NCBI GenBank assembly: GCA_964515335.1
Contig: CAZETS010000025.1
Coordinates: 1-64,000, forward strand
Direction: 5' to 3'
DNA length: 64,000 nt
DNA from: TMED88 sp964515335
GTDB taxonomy: Bacteria > Myxococcota_A > UBA9160 > UBA4427
A program made the translations under genes and the position numbers. Under the pieces are notes generated by a model. The model searched no databases. It was given only the letters and a program-made list of their open reading frames with translations, and was not told where the DNA came from. Shown one piece after another: positions 26,164 through 33,919 of the stretch; the first letter of the stretch is position 1, and each line of letters starts with the position of its first letter.

Positions 26164-26543
26164 GCCTCGCTCTTCTTCAGGCCGGCGAGCAGCCCCAAGA
26201 GCTGATCGCGCTCGACGGGCTTGGCGAGCACCTGGATCGCGCCGAGGCGGAACGCCTCTTCGGCCAGACTGACCCGACCTCCCACCGCGGAGAACATCGC
26301 GACCTGCACGCCGGCCGGGCCGGCCAGGATCAGGCGCAGCGCGGTGAGCCCGTCGATGCCCGGCATCACGATGTCCATCAGGACGAGGTCCGGCCGGTGC
26401 TCGGCAGCGAGGCGGACGGCCTCGGCGCCGTCGCGTGCGCGCCCCACGACCTCGACGCCGTCGATTCCGGCGAGCAGCCCTTCGAGCTGGGCGATCGCGC
26501 TCCGGCTGTCGTCGACGATGAGCAGGGTCGTTTTCGAGGCCAC
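26160..26543 (-). CDS. CheY-like single-domain response regulator
   Basis: A 127-residue receiver domain with no output domain. The acidic pair Asp11-Asp12 is in LLIVDDSRSA, the phosphorylation site is Asp57 in VLMDIVMPG, Ser85 takes the Thr/Ser position and Lys108 is in VLAKPV. GTG start with GGAG five bases upstream. It overlaps the CheX-like gene by four bases, so the two form a regulator/phosphatase pair. No histidine kinase is encoded nearby, so the input must come from elsewhere. Confidence 0.88.
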   Translation of the reverse strand: MASKTTLLIVDDSRSAIAQLEGLLAGIDGVEVVGRARDGAEAVRLAAEHRPDLVLMDIVMPGIDGLTALRLILAGPAGVQVAMFSAVGGRVSLAEEAFRLGAIQVLAKPVERDQLLGLLAGLKKSEA

Positions 26544-27044
26544 GGATTCTCCGAGGGGTGTCGCGGCGTGCGTCGATCGGGCGTTCGCCCCAGGACTTCT
26601 CGACCGGTCGACGCCGTGGGTTGAGTCCCTCGGGCTTCGAACCGGTCCAGCGACTTCACCTCGCAGCGCCACCCAGCGCGCGGCCGCTCGAGCGGAAGTG
26701 GGAGCGCGAACGACGCGCAACTCCGCGGCCGCGCTGCCGAACACGGGCCCGGCCCGTGCGCTTGCCCGCATCGACGAAAATCTATAGAGTGCGGGCGCTT
26801 ACGCGGCTTTTTCGAAGTCCGCCGATGATCCGCGGCCCTCACCGGGCCTCGATCGATACGACTGTCCGTGGCTTTCAGGAGCCGCTTCGGTCGCGGGCGC
26901 GGGCCGCAGCTTCGCCCTCGATTCGCGGTGTGCGAGCCGGCGCGGGTGGCCTTCGCGCCACGCCGACGGCAGCCGACGCCCGCGCGCTGGAGTCGGGCGG
27001 AGCGGAAGTCGCCGCGATCGCAGTCACCGTCGAGGAAGACCGGA
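26544..27044. other. Divergent leader region upstream of the CoA-ligase operon
   Basis: This 501-base region separates the cheY-like gene from the CoA-ligase operon. ORFs in it have no ribosome sites or family resemblance. The clearest candidate control element is the AT-rich block at 26775-26790, described separately. If it is the promoter, the operon has a leader of about 250 bases. Confidence 0.4.
26762..26788 (+). promoter_or_regulatory. Candidate promoter of the CoA-ligase operon
   Basis: TTGCCC at 26762-26767 and TATAGA at 26783-26788 are each four of six matches to the vegetative consensus, with a short 15-base spacer. The AT-rich TCTATAGA block stands out from its GC-rich surroundings. 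It points toward the ligase gene. Confidence 0.3.
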
Positions 27045-28244
27045 ATGAGATTCTACGAGTACGAGTCGAAGGCGCTGTTCGAGAAGCACGGACTTCCCCT
27101 CGGTCGCGGCCGGCTCGCCCGATCGGCCGACGAGGCCCGGGCCGCCTGTGCGGAGATCGGCGGACCCGTCGTGCTGAAGAGCCAGGTGCTCTCGGGTGGC
27201 CGGATGAAGGCCGGGGCGGTCAAGTTCGCCGACGCCGCCGACGAGGCCGCCGCGCACTTCGAGGCCATCATGCCGATCCTCGTGAACGGCCAGGAGGCCC
27301 GCGCGGTGCTCGTCGAGGAGAAGAGCCCCGTCGAGCAGGAGTACTTCGTCGCCATCACCTGGGACGGCCGCGCCAAGCAGCCGGTGCTCGTGTTCAGCGA
27401 CATGGGGGGCATCGACATCGAGGAGGTCGCCGAGACCCACCCCGACCACGTCAGCAAGACGCACTTCTCTTCGATCCTGCCTCTCAGCCCGCGCATCGCC
27501 AAAGAGGCGATCGGCGCCACTGGCGTCACCGGACAGGCGCTGAACCGCCTCACGCCGATCGTCTACGAGCTGATGCAGATCTTCCTCGCCTACGACCTGA
27601 CGCTCGCCGAGATCAACCCGCTCGCCCGCCTCGAGGACGGCCGCTTCGTGGTGCTCGACGGCCACATCGACATGGAGGCCGAGGCGCGCGGCGTGCACGC
27701 GAAGCTGCTCGAGAACCTCGGCATCGGCGAGGACGAGACCCGGCAGGCCCGGCCCCCGACCGACTTCGAGATCGCGGGCGCCCGGGTCAACGCCGTGGAC
27801 CACCGCGGGGTCGCCGGCAACGTGGTCGAGTTCGACGGCAACCTCGGCCTCGTGATCGGCGCCGGCGGCGGCTCGCTCACCCTCTTCGACGCGGTCCGCA
27901 AGCACGGCGGCAAGCCGGCCAACTATTGCGAGATCGGGGGCAACCCGAGCGTCACCAAGGCCAAGGAGCTGACCAAGCTCATCCTCTCGAAGCCCGGCGT
28001 CGAGAAGATCGCCGTCATGATGAACGTCGTCTCCAACACCCGCGTCGATATCGTGGCCCGCGGCGTCGTGAAGGGCTGCATCGAAGCCGGCAAGGACCCG
28101 GCGGAGACGATCGCCATCTTCCGCATCCCCGGCGCCTGGGAGGACGAGGGCTTCAAGATCCTCGAGAAGTACGGCGTGGAGTACTGCGACCGCAGCGTGT
28201 CGATGTACGACGCTGCGGGCCGCGCCGTGGCCAAGATGGCCTGA
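27045..28244 (+). CDS. Acyl-CoA synthetase beta subunit (malate-CoA or succinyl-CoA ligase)
   Basis: A 399-residue ATP-grasp subunit of the SucC family. FYEYESKALFEKHGLP opens the ATP-grasp fold; GGPVVLKSQVLSGGRMKAG binds nucleotide; AEINPLARLEDG holds the metal ligands; GAGGGSLTLFDAV and NYCEIGGNPS lie in the C-terminal ligase domain. With the alpha subunit it joins CoA to a dicarboxylate using a nucleoside triphosphate. The operon also carries a malyl-CoA lyase, so malate-CoA ligase is the likely role, though succinyl-CoA ligase cannot be excluded. ATG start with GGAAG about seven bases upstream; chosen over earlier in-frame ATGs that give Arg-rich extensions. Confidence 0.82.
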   Translation: MRFYEYESKALFEKHGLPLGRGRLARSADEARAACAEIGGPVVLKSQVLSGGRMKAGAVKFADAADEAAAHFEAIMPILVNGQEARAVLVEEKSPVEQEYFVAITWDGRAKQPVLVFSDMGGIDIEEVAETHPDHVSKTHFSSILPLSPRIAKEAIGATGVTGQALNRLTPIVYELMQIFLAYDLTLAEINPLARLEDGRFVVLDGHIDMEAEARGVHAKLLENLGIGEDETRQARPPTDFEIAGARVNAVDHRGVAGNVVEFDGNLGLVIGAGGGSLTLFDAVRKHGGKPANYCEIGGNPSVTKAKELTKLILSKPGVEKIAVMMNVVSNTRVDIVARGVVKGCIEAGKDPAETIAIFRIPGAWEDEGFKILEKYGVEYCDRSVSMYDAAGRAVAKMA

Positions 28245-28263
28245 CCCGGCACCCTTACCCGAA

Positions 28264-28297
28264 ACCCTGGCGGGGCATCCGGCACCCTGGCGGGGCA
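28264..28297. repeat. 14-bp direct repeat, 20-bp period
   Basis: ACCCTGGCGGGGCA occurs at 28264-28277 and again at 28284-28297, in the 81-base gap between the beta and alpha ligase subunits. It may be a recent small duplication. Confidence 0.7.
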
Positions 28298-28325
28298 CAA
28301 CGAAGCACGAACGCGAGAGACGAGC

Positions 28326-29234
28326 ATGTCGATCCTGATCAGCAAGGACACCAGGTTCATCGTGCAGGGCATCACGGGCCGCGAGGCCGTGAACCTGACG
28401 CGGGAGAACCTCGACTACGGGGCGCAGATCGTCGGCGGCGTCACCCCGGGACGAGCCGGCCGTGACGTCTACGGCGTGCCCGTCTACGACTGCGTGCGCG
28501 ACATCGTGAAGGCGCACGGCAAGATCGACGGCGCCGTCGTATCGGTGCCGCCGCGCTTCACGAAGGACGCCGTCTTCGAGGCCATCGAGAACGGCATCGA
28601 GCTGATCGTGGTCGTCACCGAGAACATCCCGCGACGCGAGGTCGCGCAGATGGTCGAGCTGGCCACGCTGCGCGGCGCGCGCATCATCGGCCCGAACTGC
28701 CTCGGCATCATCTCGCCCGACGAGGCCAAGATGGGCGGCGTCGGCGGACCGGCGGCCAACACCCGTCAGGCCTACAAGAAGGGCCACATCGGCGTGATGA
28801 GCCGCTCGGGCGGCATGACGACCGAGATCGCCTCGACGCTGACCGCCGCGGGCCTGGGGCAGTCCACCTGCGTCTCGATCGGCGGCGACGCGATCATCGG
28901 CACCACCTACGCCGAGCTGATGCCGCTCTTCGAGGCCGACGCCGAGACTCACGCCATCGCGATCTACTCGGAGCCCGGCGGCCGCATGGAGGCCGAACTC
29001 GCCGAGTGGATCAAGCAGAACGACTCGCGCCTCCCCGTCGTCGCCTTCATGGCCGGCCGCTTCATGGACGAGATGAAGGGCATGCGATTCGGCCACGCCG
29101 GCACCATCGTCGAGGGCAAAGAGGACACCACGGCCGAGAAGATCAAGCGCATGGAGGCCGCCGGCATCTCGGTCGCCGAACGGATCGAGGAGATCCCCGG
29201 ACTCTTGAAGTCGCGCCTCTCGGAGGTCAGCTAG
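28326..29234 (+). CDS. Acyl-CoA synthetase alpha subunit (malate-CoA or succinyl-CoA ligase)
   Basis: A 302-residue SucD-family subunit. Residues 5-125 are the CoA-binding Rossmann domain (FIVQGITGREAVNLT, then IGPNCLGIISPDEAKMG). The phospho-histidine is His257 in FGHAGTIVEG. IYSEPGGRMEAELAEW is usual for the family. It forms the heteromer with the upstream beta subunit. The ferredoxin gene begins two bases after its stop, so they are co-transcribed. Substrate assignment follows the malyl-CoA lyase context. The ribosome site (GAGAGACGAG) is weak. Confidence 0.85.
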   Translation: MSILISKDTRFIVQGITGREAVNLTRENLDYGAQIVGGVTPGRAGRDVYGVPVYDCVRDIVKAHGKIDGAVVSVPPRFTKDAVFEAIENGIELIVVVTENIPRREVAQMVELATLRGARIIGPNCLGIISPDEAKMGGVGGPAANTRQAYKKGHIGVMSRSGGMTTEIASTLTAAGLGQSTCVSIGGDAIIGTTYAELMPLFEADAETHAIAIYSEPGGRMEAELAEWIKQNDSRLPVVAFMAGRFMDEMKGMRFGHAGTIVEGKEDTTAEKIKRMEAAGISVAERIEEIPGLLKSRLSEVS

Positions 29235-29236
29235 CC

Positions 29237-29458
29237 ATGCCCGGACTGTTCATCGACGTGAAGGTCGCCCCCGAGGTCGCCAAGGACCCCGAGATCGCGA
29301 AGAAGCTCGAGGAGGTCTGCCCGGTGTCGATCTTCGTCGCGAAGCAGAGCGGCGTCGAGATCGACGCGGAGAACCTCGACGAGTGCACGCTCTGCGACCT
29401 CTGCCTCGAGGCCGCGCCGAAGGGCAGCGTCGAGATCGTCAAGCTCTACGAGTCCTGA
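29237..29458 (+). CDS. Small single-cluster ferredoxin-like protein
   Basis: A 73-residue protein with exactly four cysteines. Cys50, Cys53 and Cys56 (CTLCDLC) are the start of a ferredoxin motif whose fourth cysteine is replaced by Ala60 before Pro61. Cys28 in VCPVSIF supplies the missing ligand in the manner of a 2[4Fe-4S] ferredoxin that has lost its other cluster. One [4Fe-4S] cluster is therefore predicted. The same arrangement is seen in ferredoxin-like domains of archaeal RNA polymerase subunit D. It is embedded in the CoA-ligase/malyl-CoA lyase operon, two bases after the alpha subunit; its redox partner is unknown. Confidence 0.8.
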   Translation: MPGLFIDVKVAPEVAKDPEIAKKLEEVCPVSIFVAKQSGVEIDAENLDECTLCDLCLEAAPKGSVEIVKLYES

Positions 29459-29503
29459 ACCCCGGCCCGAATCGGCCCCCCAACACCCCAGGAGCCACCC
29501 CCC

Positions 29504-30553
29504 ATGCGAAGTGCCAAGGACTTCTTCCAGCCCCTCGCCCTCGGCGCCCCCGAGCCGCTCCGCGAAGTCCCCTTCAAGCCTTCGCGGATGATCCACTTCT
29601 TCGACCCGAGCAATCCCAAGATGGCGGAGAAGGTTCCGGGCATCGCGAAGAAGTGCGACGTGCTGCTCGGCAACCTCGAGGACGCCATCCAGGCCGACAA
29701 GAAGATCGAGGCGCGTGAGGGGCTGATCAAGATCGCCAACCAGACCGACTTCGGCAGCTGCCAGCTGTGGACGCGCATCAACAGCCTCGACAGCCCGTGG
29801 ATGCTCGACGACGTCACCCAACTCGTCACCTCCATCGGCGACAAGCTCGACGTCGTGATGGTCCCGAAGGTCGAGGGCGCCTGGGACATCCACTACATGG
29901 ATCGGCTGCTCGCGCAGCTCGAGGCGCGGGCGGGCCTGACGAAGCCGCTGATGATCCACGCGATCCTCGAGACCGCTCTCGGCGTGGCGAACGTCGAGGA
30001 GATCTGCGCCGCCAGCCCGCGGATGCAGGGCCTCTCACTCGGACCGGCGGACCTCGCGGCGAGCCGGCGCATGAAGACCACCCGCGTCGGCGGAGGGCAC
30101 CCGGGCTACGTGGTGCGCACCGACCCCGACCCGGGCAACGAGGACGCCCCCCGCCCGACCGCCCAGCAGGACCTCTGGCACTACACGATGGCGCGCATGG
30201 TGGACGCCTGCGCGGCCAACGGCATCCTGCCCTACTACGGGCCCTTCGGCGACATCAAGGACACGGTGGCCTGCGAGGACCAGTTCCGAAACGCCTTCCT
30301 GATGGGCTGCGTGGGCGCGTGGAGCCTCCACCCGGTCCAGATCGACATCGCGAAGGCGGTGTTCAGCCCGCCGGTCGACGAGGTGCTGTGGGCCAAGAAG
30401 GTGATCGCCGAGATGGGCGACGGCACCGGCGCCGTGATGATCGACGGCAAGATGCAGGACGACGCCACCGTGAAGCAGTGCCGGGTGATGGTCGGCCTGG
30501 CGGAGATGCTCGCGGAGACGGACGCGGAGCTGAAGCAGGCCTACGAGTTCTAG
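29504..30553 (+). CDS. mcl: Malyl-CoA/beta-methylmalyl-CoA lyase (HpcH/HpaI family)
   Basis: A 349-residue metal-dependent lyase. DFFQPLALGAPEPLREVP at 6-23 and the whole layout resemble, from memory, the Chloroflexus malyl-CoA/methylmalyl-CoA/citramalyl-CoA lyase rather than the shorter Rhodobacter Mcl1. GNLEDAI at 56-62 and Arg91 with Asn93 lie in the CoA/metal site; ILETALGVANVEEI, SLGPADLAAS and MKTTRVGGGHPGY follow; MIDGKMQDDA is near the end. It cleaves malyl-CoA to acetyl-CoA and glyoxylate and can condense propionyl-CoA with glyoxylate. GGAG lies nine bases before the ATG. Last gene of the ligase operon, followed by a hairpin. Confidence 0.87.
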   Translation: MRSAKDFFQPLALGAPEPLREVPFKPSRMIHFFDPSNPKMAEKVPGIAKKCDVLLGNLEDAIQADKKIEAREGLIKIANQTDFGSCQLWTRINSLDSPWMLDDVTQLVTSIGDKLDVVMVPKVEGAWDIHYMDRLLAQLEARAGLTKPLMIHAILETALGVANVEEICAASPRMQGLSLGPADLAASRRMKTTRVGGGHPGYVVRTDPDPGNEDAPRPTAQQDLWHYTMARMVDACAANGILPYYGPFGDIKDTVACEDQFRNAFLMGCVGAWSLHPVQIDIAKAVFSPPVDEVLWAKKVIAEMGDGTGAVMIDGKMQDDATVKQCRVMVGLAEMLAETDAELKQAYEF

Positions 30554-30558
30554 CGAGC

Positions 30559-30578
30559 GCCCGGGCCGAGGCCCGGGC
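30559..30578 (+). terminator. Hairpin directly after mcl
   Basis: Two copies of the self-complementary GCCCGGGC, at 30559-30566 and 30571-30578, enclose CGAG six bases after the mcl stop. The stem is very strong but lacks a T-tract. Its position suggests it ends the ligase-ferredoxin-lyase transcript. Confidence 0.5.
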
Positions 30579-30592
30579 CGCCCTGCTCCATT

Positions 30593-30634
30593 CCCGACTC
30601 CCGGCTCCCGGCTCCCGGCTCCCGGCTCCCGGCG
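30593..30634. repeat. Six 7-bp tandem repeats
   Basis: Six copies of CCCGGCT (first copy CCCGACT, last CCCGGCG) run without gaps after mcl. No ORF is built on them. It is a simple-sequence array with no evident function. Confidence 0.8.
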
Positions 30635-30815
30635 ACCACACCGCAGTCCGCTGCACGGCACGCGCAACGATTCGCGGCAGTGGAAGGGTTCGCGCACCCA
30701 CACGCGAAAAGCCCGCGATCGCGCGGGCGAGCGCAGGATCTGCCGCCCGGCTGCGTGTCAGTTGGGACTCAACCGCTTCGGTGGATGTGCCGAGGGGCTC
30801 TCCTGCGAATCCCCG

Positions 30816-31331
30816 ATGCGAAGCCTCTACCCGAAAACTCTCGCCTGGACGCTCCTCGAGCTCGCGCTCGTGGCGTGCCTGGCCGCGCCGTGTCTGGCCG
30901 ACGGACCCCAGCCGTCCGCGGCGCCGCCCCTCGTCGAGCGGCGCGACCCGTTGTCGATCACCAGCTCCAGGGTCACGCGCCTGGCCGTGCACGCGCCCGG
31001 TCAGTTCGCGAGCGAGGTCCTCGCGGTCTTCAAGCTGCCGATCGACCGGTTCATCGCCGCGCCCCTCGAAGCCCTCGATCTCGATGGCGAAATGCTGCGC
31101 CCGTACCTGCTCGGCGGCATCGCGCAGCTCCGGCTGCCCGACGGGCGCACGGTCGGCGAGAACCTGCCCGGCGCCGGCAGCGCCTCGGCGCTGCACATCG
31201 GCGGCGGCGCCGAGCTGCGGCTGCGGGACCGACTCTTCCTGACGCTGGACTTCGGCGAGATCCTGCACAGCGGCCCGCTTCGAGGGCAGTCGTACGAGAC
31301 CTACATGCTCGGCCTGCTCGTCGACTTCTGA
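30816..31331 (+). CDS. Small exported protein, probably outer-membrane
   Basis: A 171-residue protein with a signal peptide (about residues 1-30, ending CLADG). The mature part is amphipathic, with strands such as YLLGGIAQLRLPDG and LHIGGGAELRLRDRLFLTLDFG, and ends in LVDF; a terminal Phe is typical of outer-membrane barrels. I do not recognise a family. The start at 30816 is preferred because it begins the signal peptide; an earlier in-frame ATG would put 18 extra residues ahead of it. It is flanked by the mcl terminator region and an alpha/beta hydrolase gene. Confidence 0.6.
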   Translation: MRSLYPKTLAWTLLELALVACLAAPCLADGPQPSAAPPLVERRDPLSITSSRVTRLAVHAPGQFASEVLAVFKLPIDRFIAAPLEALDLDGEMLRPYLLGGIAQLRLPDGRTVGENLPGAGSASALHIGGGAELRLRDRLFLTLDFGEILHSGPLRGQSYETYMLGLLVDF

Positions 31332-31377
31332 CGCACCCTCGCGCACCGCGCCACCGGCATGGCACACTCCCCTCACC

Positions 31378-32376
31378 ATGCCGACGACGAACGCGAACGG
31401 AATCGAGATCGAGTACGACACCCGGGGCGAGCGCAGCGGACGACCGCTGGTGCTCGTACGGGGGCTGGGCACGCAGCTGATCCACTGGGACGACCGCCTG
31501 CTCGACCGGCTCGCGCGAGCGGGGCACTTCGTGGTGGTCTTCGACAACCGCGACGTCGGCCTCTCGACCCACTTCCACGACGCCGGCGCCCCGAGCCTGG
31601 CGGAGGTCGCCTCGGCGGTCTCGGCCGGTCCCGCGGACGCGGCGCCGAAGGTTCCCTACACGATCGGCGACATGGCGGCCGACGTGATCGGCCTGATGGA
31701 CGTGCAGGGTCTCGAGACCGCCCACGTCGCGGGCATGTCGATGGGCGGCATGATCGTGCAGCAGCTCGCGATCCGCTTCCCGGATCGCCTGCGCAGCATG
31801 ACGTCGGTGATGTCGAGCACCGGCGAGCCCGGGCTACCCGGCCCCACCCCCGAAGCGAGCGCCGCACTCTCGGCGGCGCCCCCGGCCGAGCGGGCCGCCT
31901 ACGTGGACTACAGCGTTCGCACACAAAAGGCCTTCGGCGGACGCGGGTTCCCCTTCGACGAAGCTGGCTGGCGCGTGCTGGCCGGCCGGGTGTTCGACCG
32001 CGCCTTCGATCCGGCGGGCGTCGCCCGGCAGATGGCGGCGGTGATCGCCGACGGCAGCCGCCGCGACGCGCTCGCCGGAGTGCGCACCCCCACGCTCGTG
32101 CTGCACGGCTCCGACGACCCGCTGCTGCCCCTCGCCTGCGGCGAGGCCACGGCGCGCGCCGTGCCGGGCGCGCAACTGGCCGTGATCGACGGGATGGGCC
32201 ACGACCTGCCCGAAGGCGCCTGGCCGGAGATCGTCGAGCGAATCAGCGCCCACACCAAGACCGCCGAGGCTGAGGCGGCGGCAGGGCGCCAGCCCGCCCC
32301 TCAGTCGTCGCCGATCAGGTCCACCACGCGCTCGGCCTCGCCGAGCGGCGGGTCGGGGACGCACGGCGCCTCGTAG
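31378..32376 (+). CDS. Alpha/beta hydrolase
   Basis: A 332-residue serine hydrolase of the epoxide-hydrolase/esterase-like superfamily. The nucleophile elbow is GMSMGG with Ser121, the acid lies in VLHGSDDPLLP and the base in DGMGHDLPEG. RGLGTQLIHW provides the oxyanion loop. Similar proteins are annotated as aclacinomycin methylesterase-like or 3-oxoadipate enol-lactonase-like hydrolases, and the substrate is not deducible. The C-terminal 25 residues are Ser/Pro-rich and encoded where the gene overlaps the 3' end of fabV by 76 bases in convergent orientation. Confidence 0.85.
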   Translation: MPTTNANGIEIEYDTRGERSGRPLVLVRGLGTQLIHWDDRLLDRLARAGHFVVVFDNRDVGLSTHFHDAGAPSLAEVASAVSAGPADAAPKVPYTIGDMAADVIGLMDVQGLETAHVAGMSMGGMIVQQLAIRFPDRLRSMTSVMSSTGEPGLPGPTPEASAALSAAPPAERAAYVDYSVRTQKAFGGRGFPFDEAGWRVLAGRVFDRAFDPAGVARQMAAVIADGSRRDALAGVRTPTLVLHGSDDPLLPLACGEATARAVPGAQLAVIDGMGHDLPEGAWPEIVERISAHTKTAEAEAAAGRQPAPQSSPIRSTTRSASPSGGSGTHGAS

Positions 32377-33563
32377 TCGACCCCCTCGACCTCCCAGCCG
32401 AAGAGATTCGCGTACTCGCGCTTGAAGCGGGCGAAGCCGGCGGCGGTCGCCGGATCGGGCGCTCCCGGTGTCTGGTTCTCCCACAGCTCGCGGATCGCCT
32501 GCTGGAGGCCCGGCTCGAGCTCGTGCTGATCGAGGCGGAGCCGACCCGCCTCGTCGAGCTCGTCGCGCCAGCCGGCGCCTTCGCCGTAGAGCGACCGGGC
32601 CAGGTGAATGCCGACGTCGAGGGGATCTTCGTAGACGCCCCGGCCGGACTCGTCGCATCCCAGATAGTCGGACACGTAGCGGAGCATGGCGGGGATCGCG
32701 ACGCTCGCGGCGGTGACCACCGCGGGATTCATCACGCTGAGCGCACGCCCCCCGACCGCATCGGCGAGCCGCGCATCGAGGGCACGCGTGGTCGCGTCGA
32801 CGTGCTGCTTGGCCGCGCCGAGGGCGCCCTCCCAGTACATCCGGCGGACCGGCCCGAGATCGGGGCCGATGTAGGAGAGCGCCGTCACCGTCATGCCCTC
32901 ACTGGCGAGCCCGCTGTAGAGCAGCGCGCTGACCCACATCTCCAGGTCGTCCCCGCCCATCACACGACGCGTGTGCTCCACCTGGAGGTCGCTCGCAGCG
33001 GCGACACCGATCGGCTTGAGCTCTCCGGACTTGAAGTCGAGCCCGACCACCTCGAGCGGCTCGCCGATCACCAGCAGCGACGAAGTCCACTCCTCGCCGA
33101 GGTGCTCGCGCCGCGGCGCCGCCACGCTGTAGACGACGAGATCGATCTGCTCGCCCCGCTCACGCAGGTCGCGGATCACGCGGTCGCGCGTGGTCGCCGC
33201 GAAGGCGTCGGCGAAGTAGCTGCGCCAGCCCGGGTCGGACTCGTGGAGCGTGCGGGTCAGGTACCAGCCCGGCGAAGACATGGCGAGCTTCTCGCCCCGG
33301 AACGAGGGGGCCGTCTCGTAGCCGATGCCGATGATCCGCTCGAAGCCCGCGGCCCGCAGCGCGATCGCCGTCGAGCTGCCGTAGCCGAAGCTGGTGCTGC
33401 CGATCACCAGCGCCGTCTTGCCGGCCGCCTCCGGGAGCGGCTTCTCGAATGCGGCCCGCGCCCGGGCCAGCTGGCGCTCGCCGAGCACCCGGCAGCCCTC
33501 GGGATGGGCGGTCAGCACGAACAGCCCTCGCGCCCGCGGCGCGCTCAACACGATCTCGGTCAC
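32301..33563 (-). CDS. fabV: Trans-2-enoyl-CoA/ACP reductase
   Basis: A 420-residue NADH-dependent reductase of the FabV/TER family. GSTSFGYGSSTAIALR at 55-70 is the extended cofactor motif, and the active-site Tyr-x8-Lys is Tyr243/Lys252 (YWEGALGAAK). SYIGP at 230-234 is the other conserved Tyr. It saturates trans-2-enoyl-CoA or enoyl-ACP, either in fatty-acid synthesis or by turning crotonyl-CoA into butyryl-CoA. The GTG at 33563 is chosen because GGGGGGAG lies about six bases before it. Length fits the family (about 400). Its 3' end overlaps the hydrolase gene. Confidence 0.92.
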   Translation of the reverse strand: MTEIVLSAPRARGLFVLTAHPEGCRVLGERQLARARAAFEKPLPEAAGKTALVIGSTSFGYGSSTAIALRAAGFERIIGIGYETAPSFRGEKLAMSSPGWYLTRTLHESDPGWRSYFADAFAATTRDRVIRDLRERGEQIDLVVYSVAAPRREHLGEEWTSSLLVIGEPLEVVGLDFKSGELKPIGVAAASDLQVEHTRRVMGGDDLEMWVSALLYSGLASEGMTVTALSYIGPDLGPVRRMYWEGALGAAKQHVDATTRALDARLADAVGGRALSVMNPAVVTAASVAIPAMLRYVSDYLGCDESGRGVYEDPLDVGIHLARSLYGEGAGWRDELDEAGRLRLDQHELEPGLQQAIRELWENQTPGAPDPATAAGFARFKREYANLFGWEVEGVDYEAPCVPDPPLGEAERVVDLIGDD

Positions 33564-33919
33564 GAAACTCCCCCCTCGACGCGACAGCGGCCGCATGATC
33601 GCAGAGGGTCCGACGCGGCGCGAGCCGGCGGCACGGCTCCGGCGGCCAGAAGCGCCCGCAGCGGCCGATCGAGCGCCCGAGGCGGCGGGACGGCCGGCCG
33701 ATCCGCGAAGCGGCGCTCGCGCACGTGCGAAAGCACGAGCCCGGTGCCGCTGCTGCAGCCGGTCACCCGGAAGACGGGCCGCGCGCGCCGGTGGGAGTGG
33801 TGAACGGCGCGGGGCGGCGCGCCGCGATACGGTAGCTGCCCGGCCAGACCGCCGGCCACGATTGCCGAAGGACGACGCGCCCCCATTCCAGACGAGCGCC
33901 CGCTGAAGGAGCCCGATCG
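33564..33919. other. Gene-free divergent region
   Basis: A 356-base gap between fabV and the dehalogenase gene, which diverge here. ORFs in it are low-complexity Arg/Ala-rich frames without start signals. AAGGAGCCC lies before the dehalogenase ATG. No clear promoter hexamers or repeats were found. Confidence 0.4.

Noticed and set aside
27045..29234. Plain TCA-cycle sucCD assignment
   Set aside because: Not excluded, but the operon with a malyl-CoA lyase and ferredoxin makes malate-CoA ligase the better working call.
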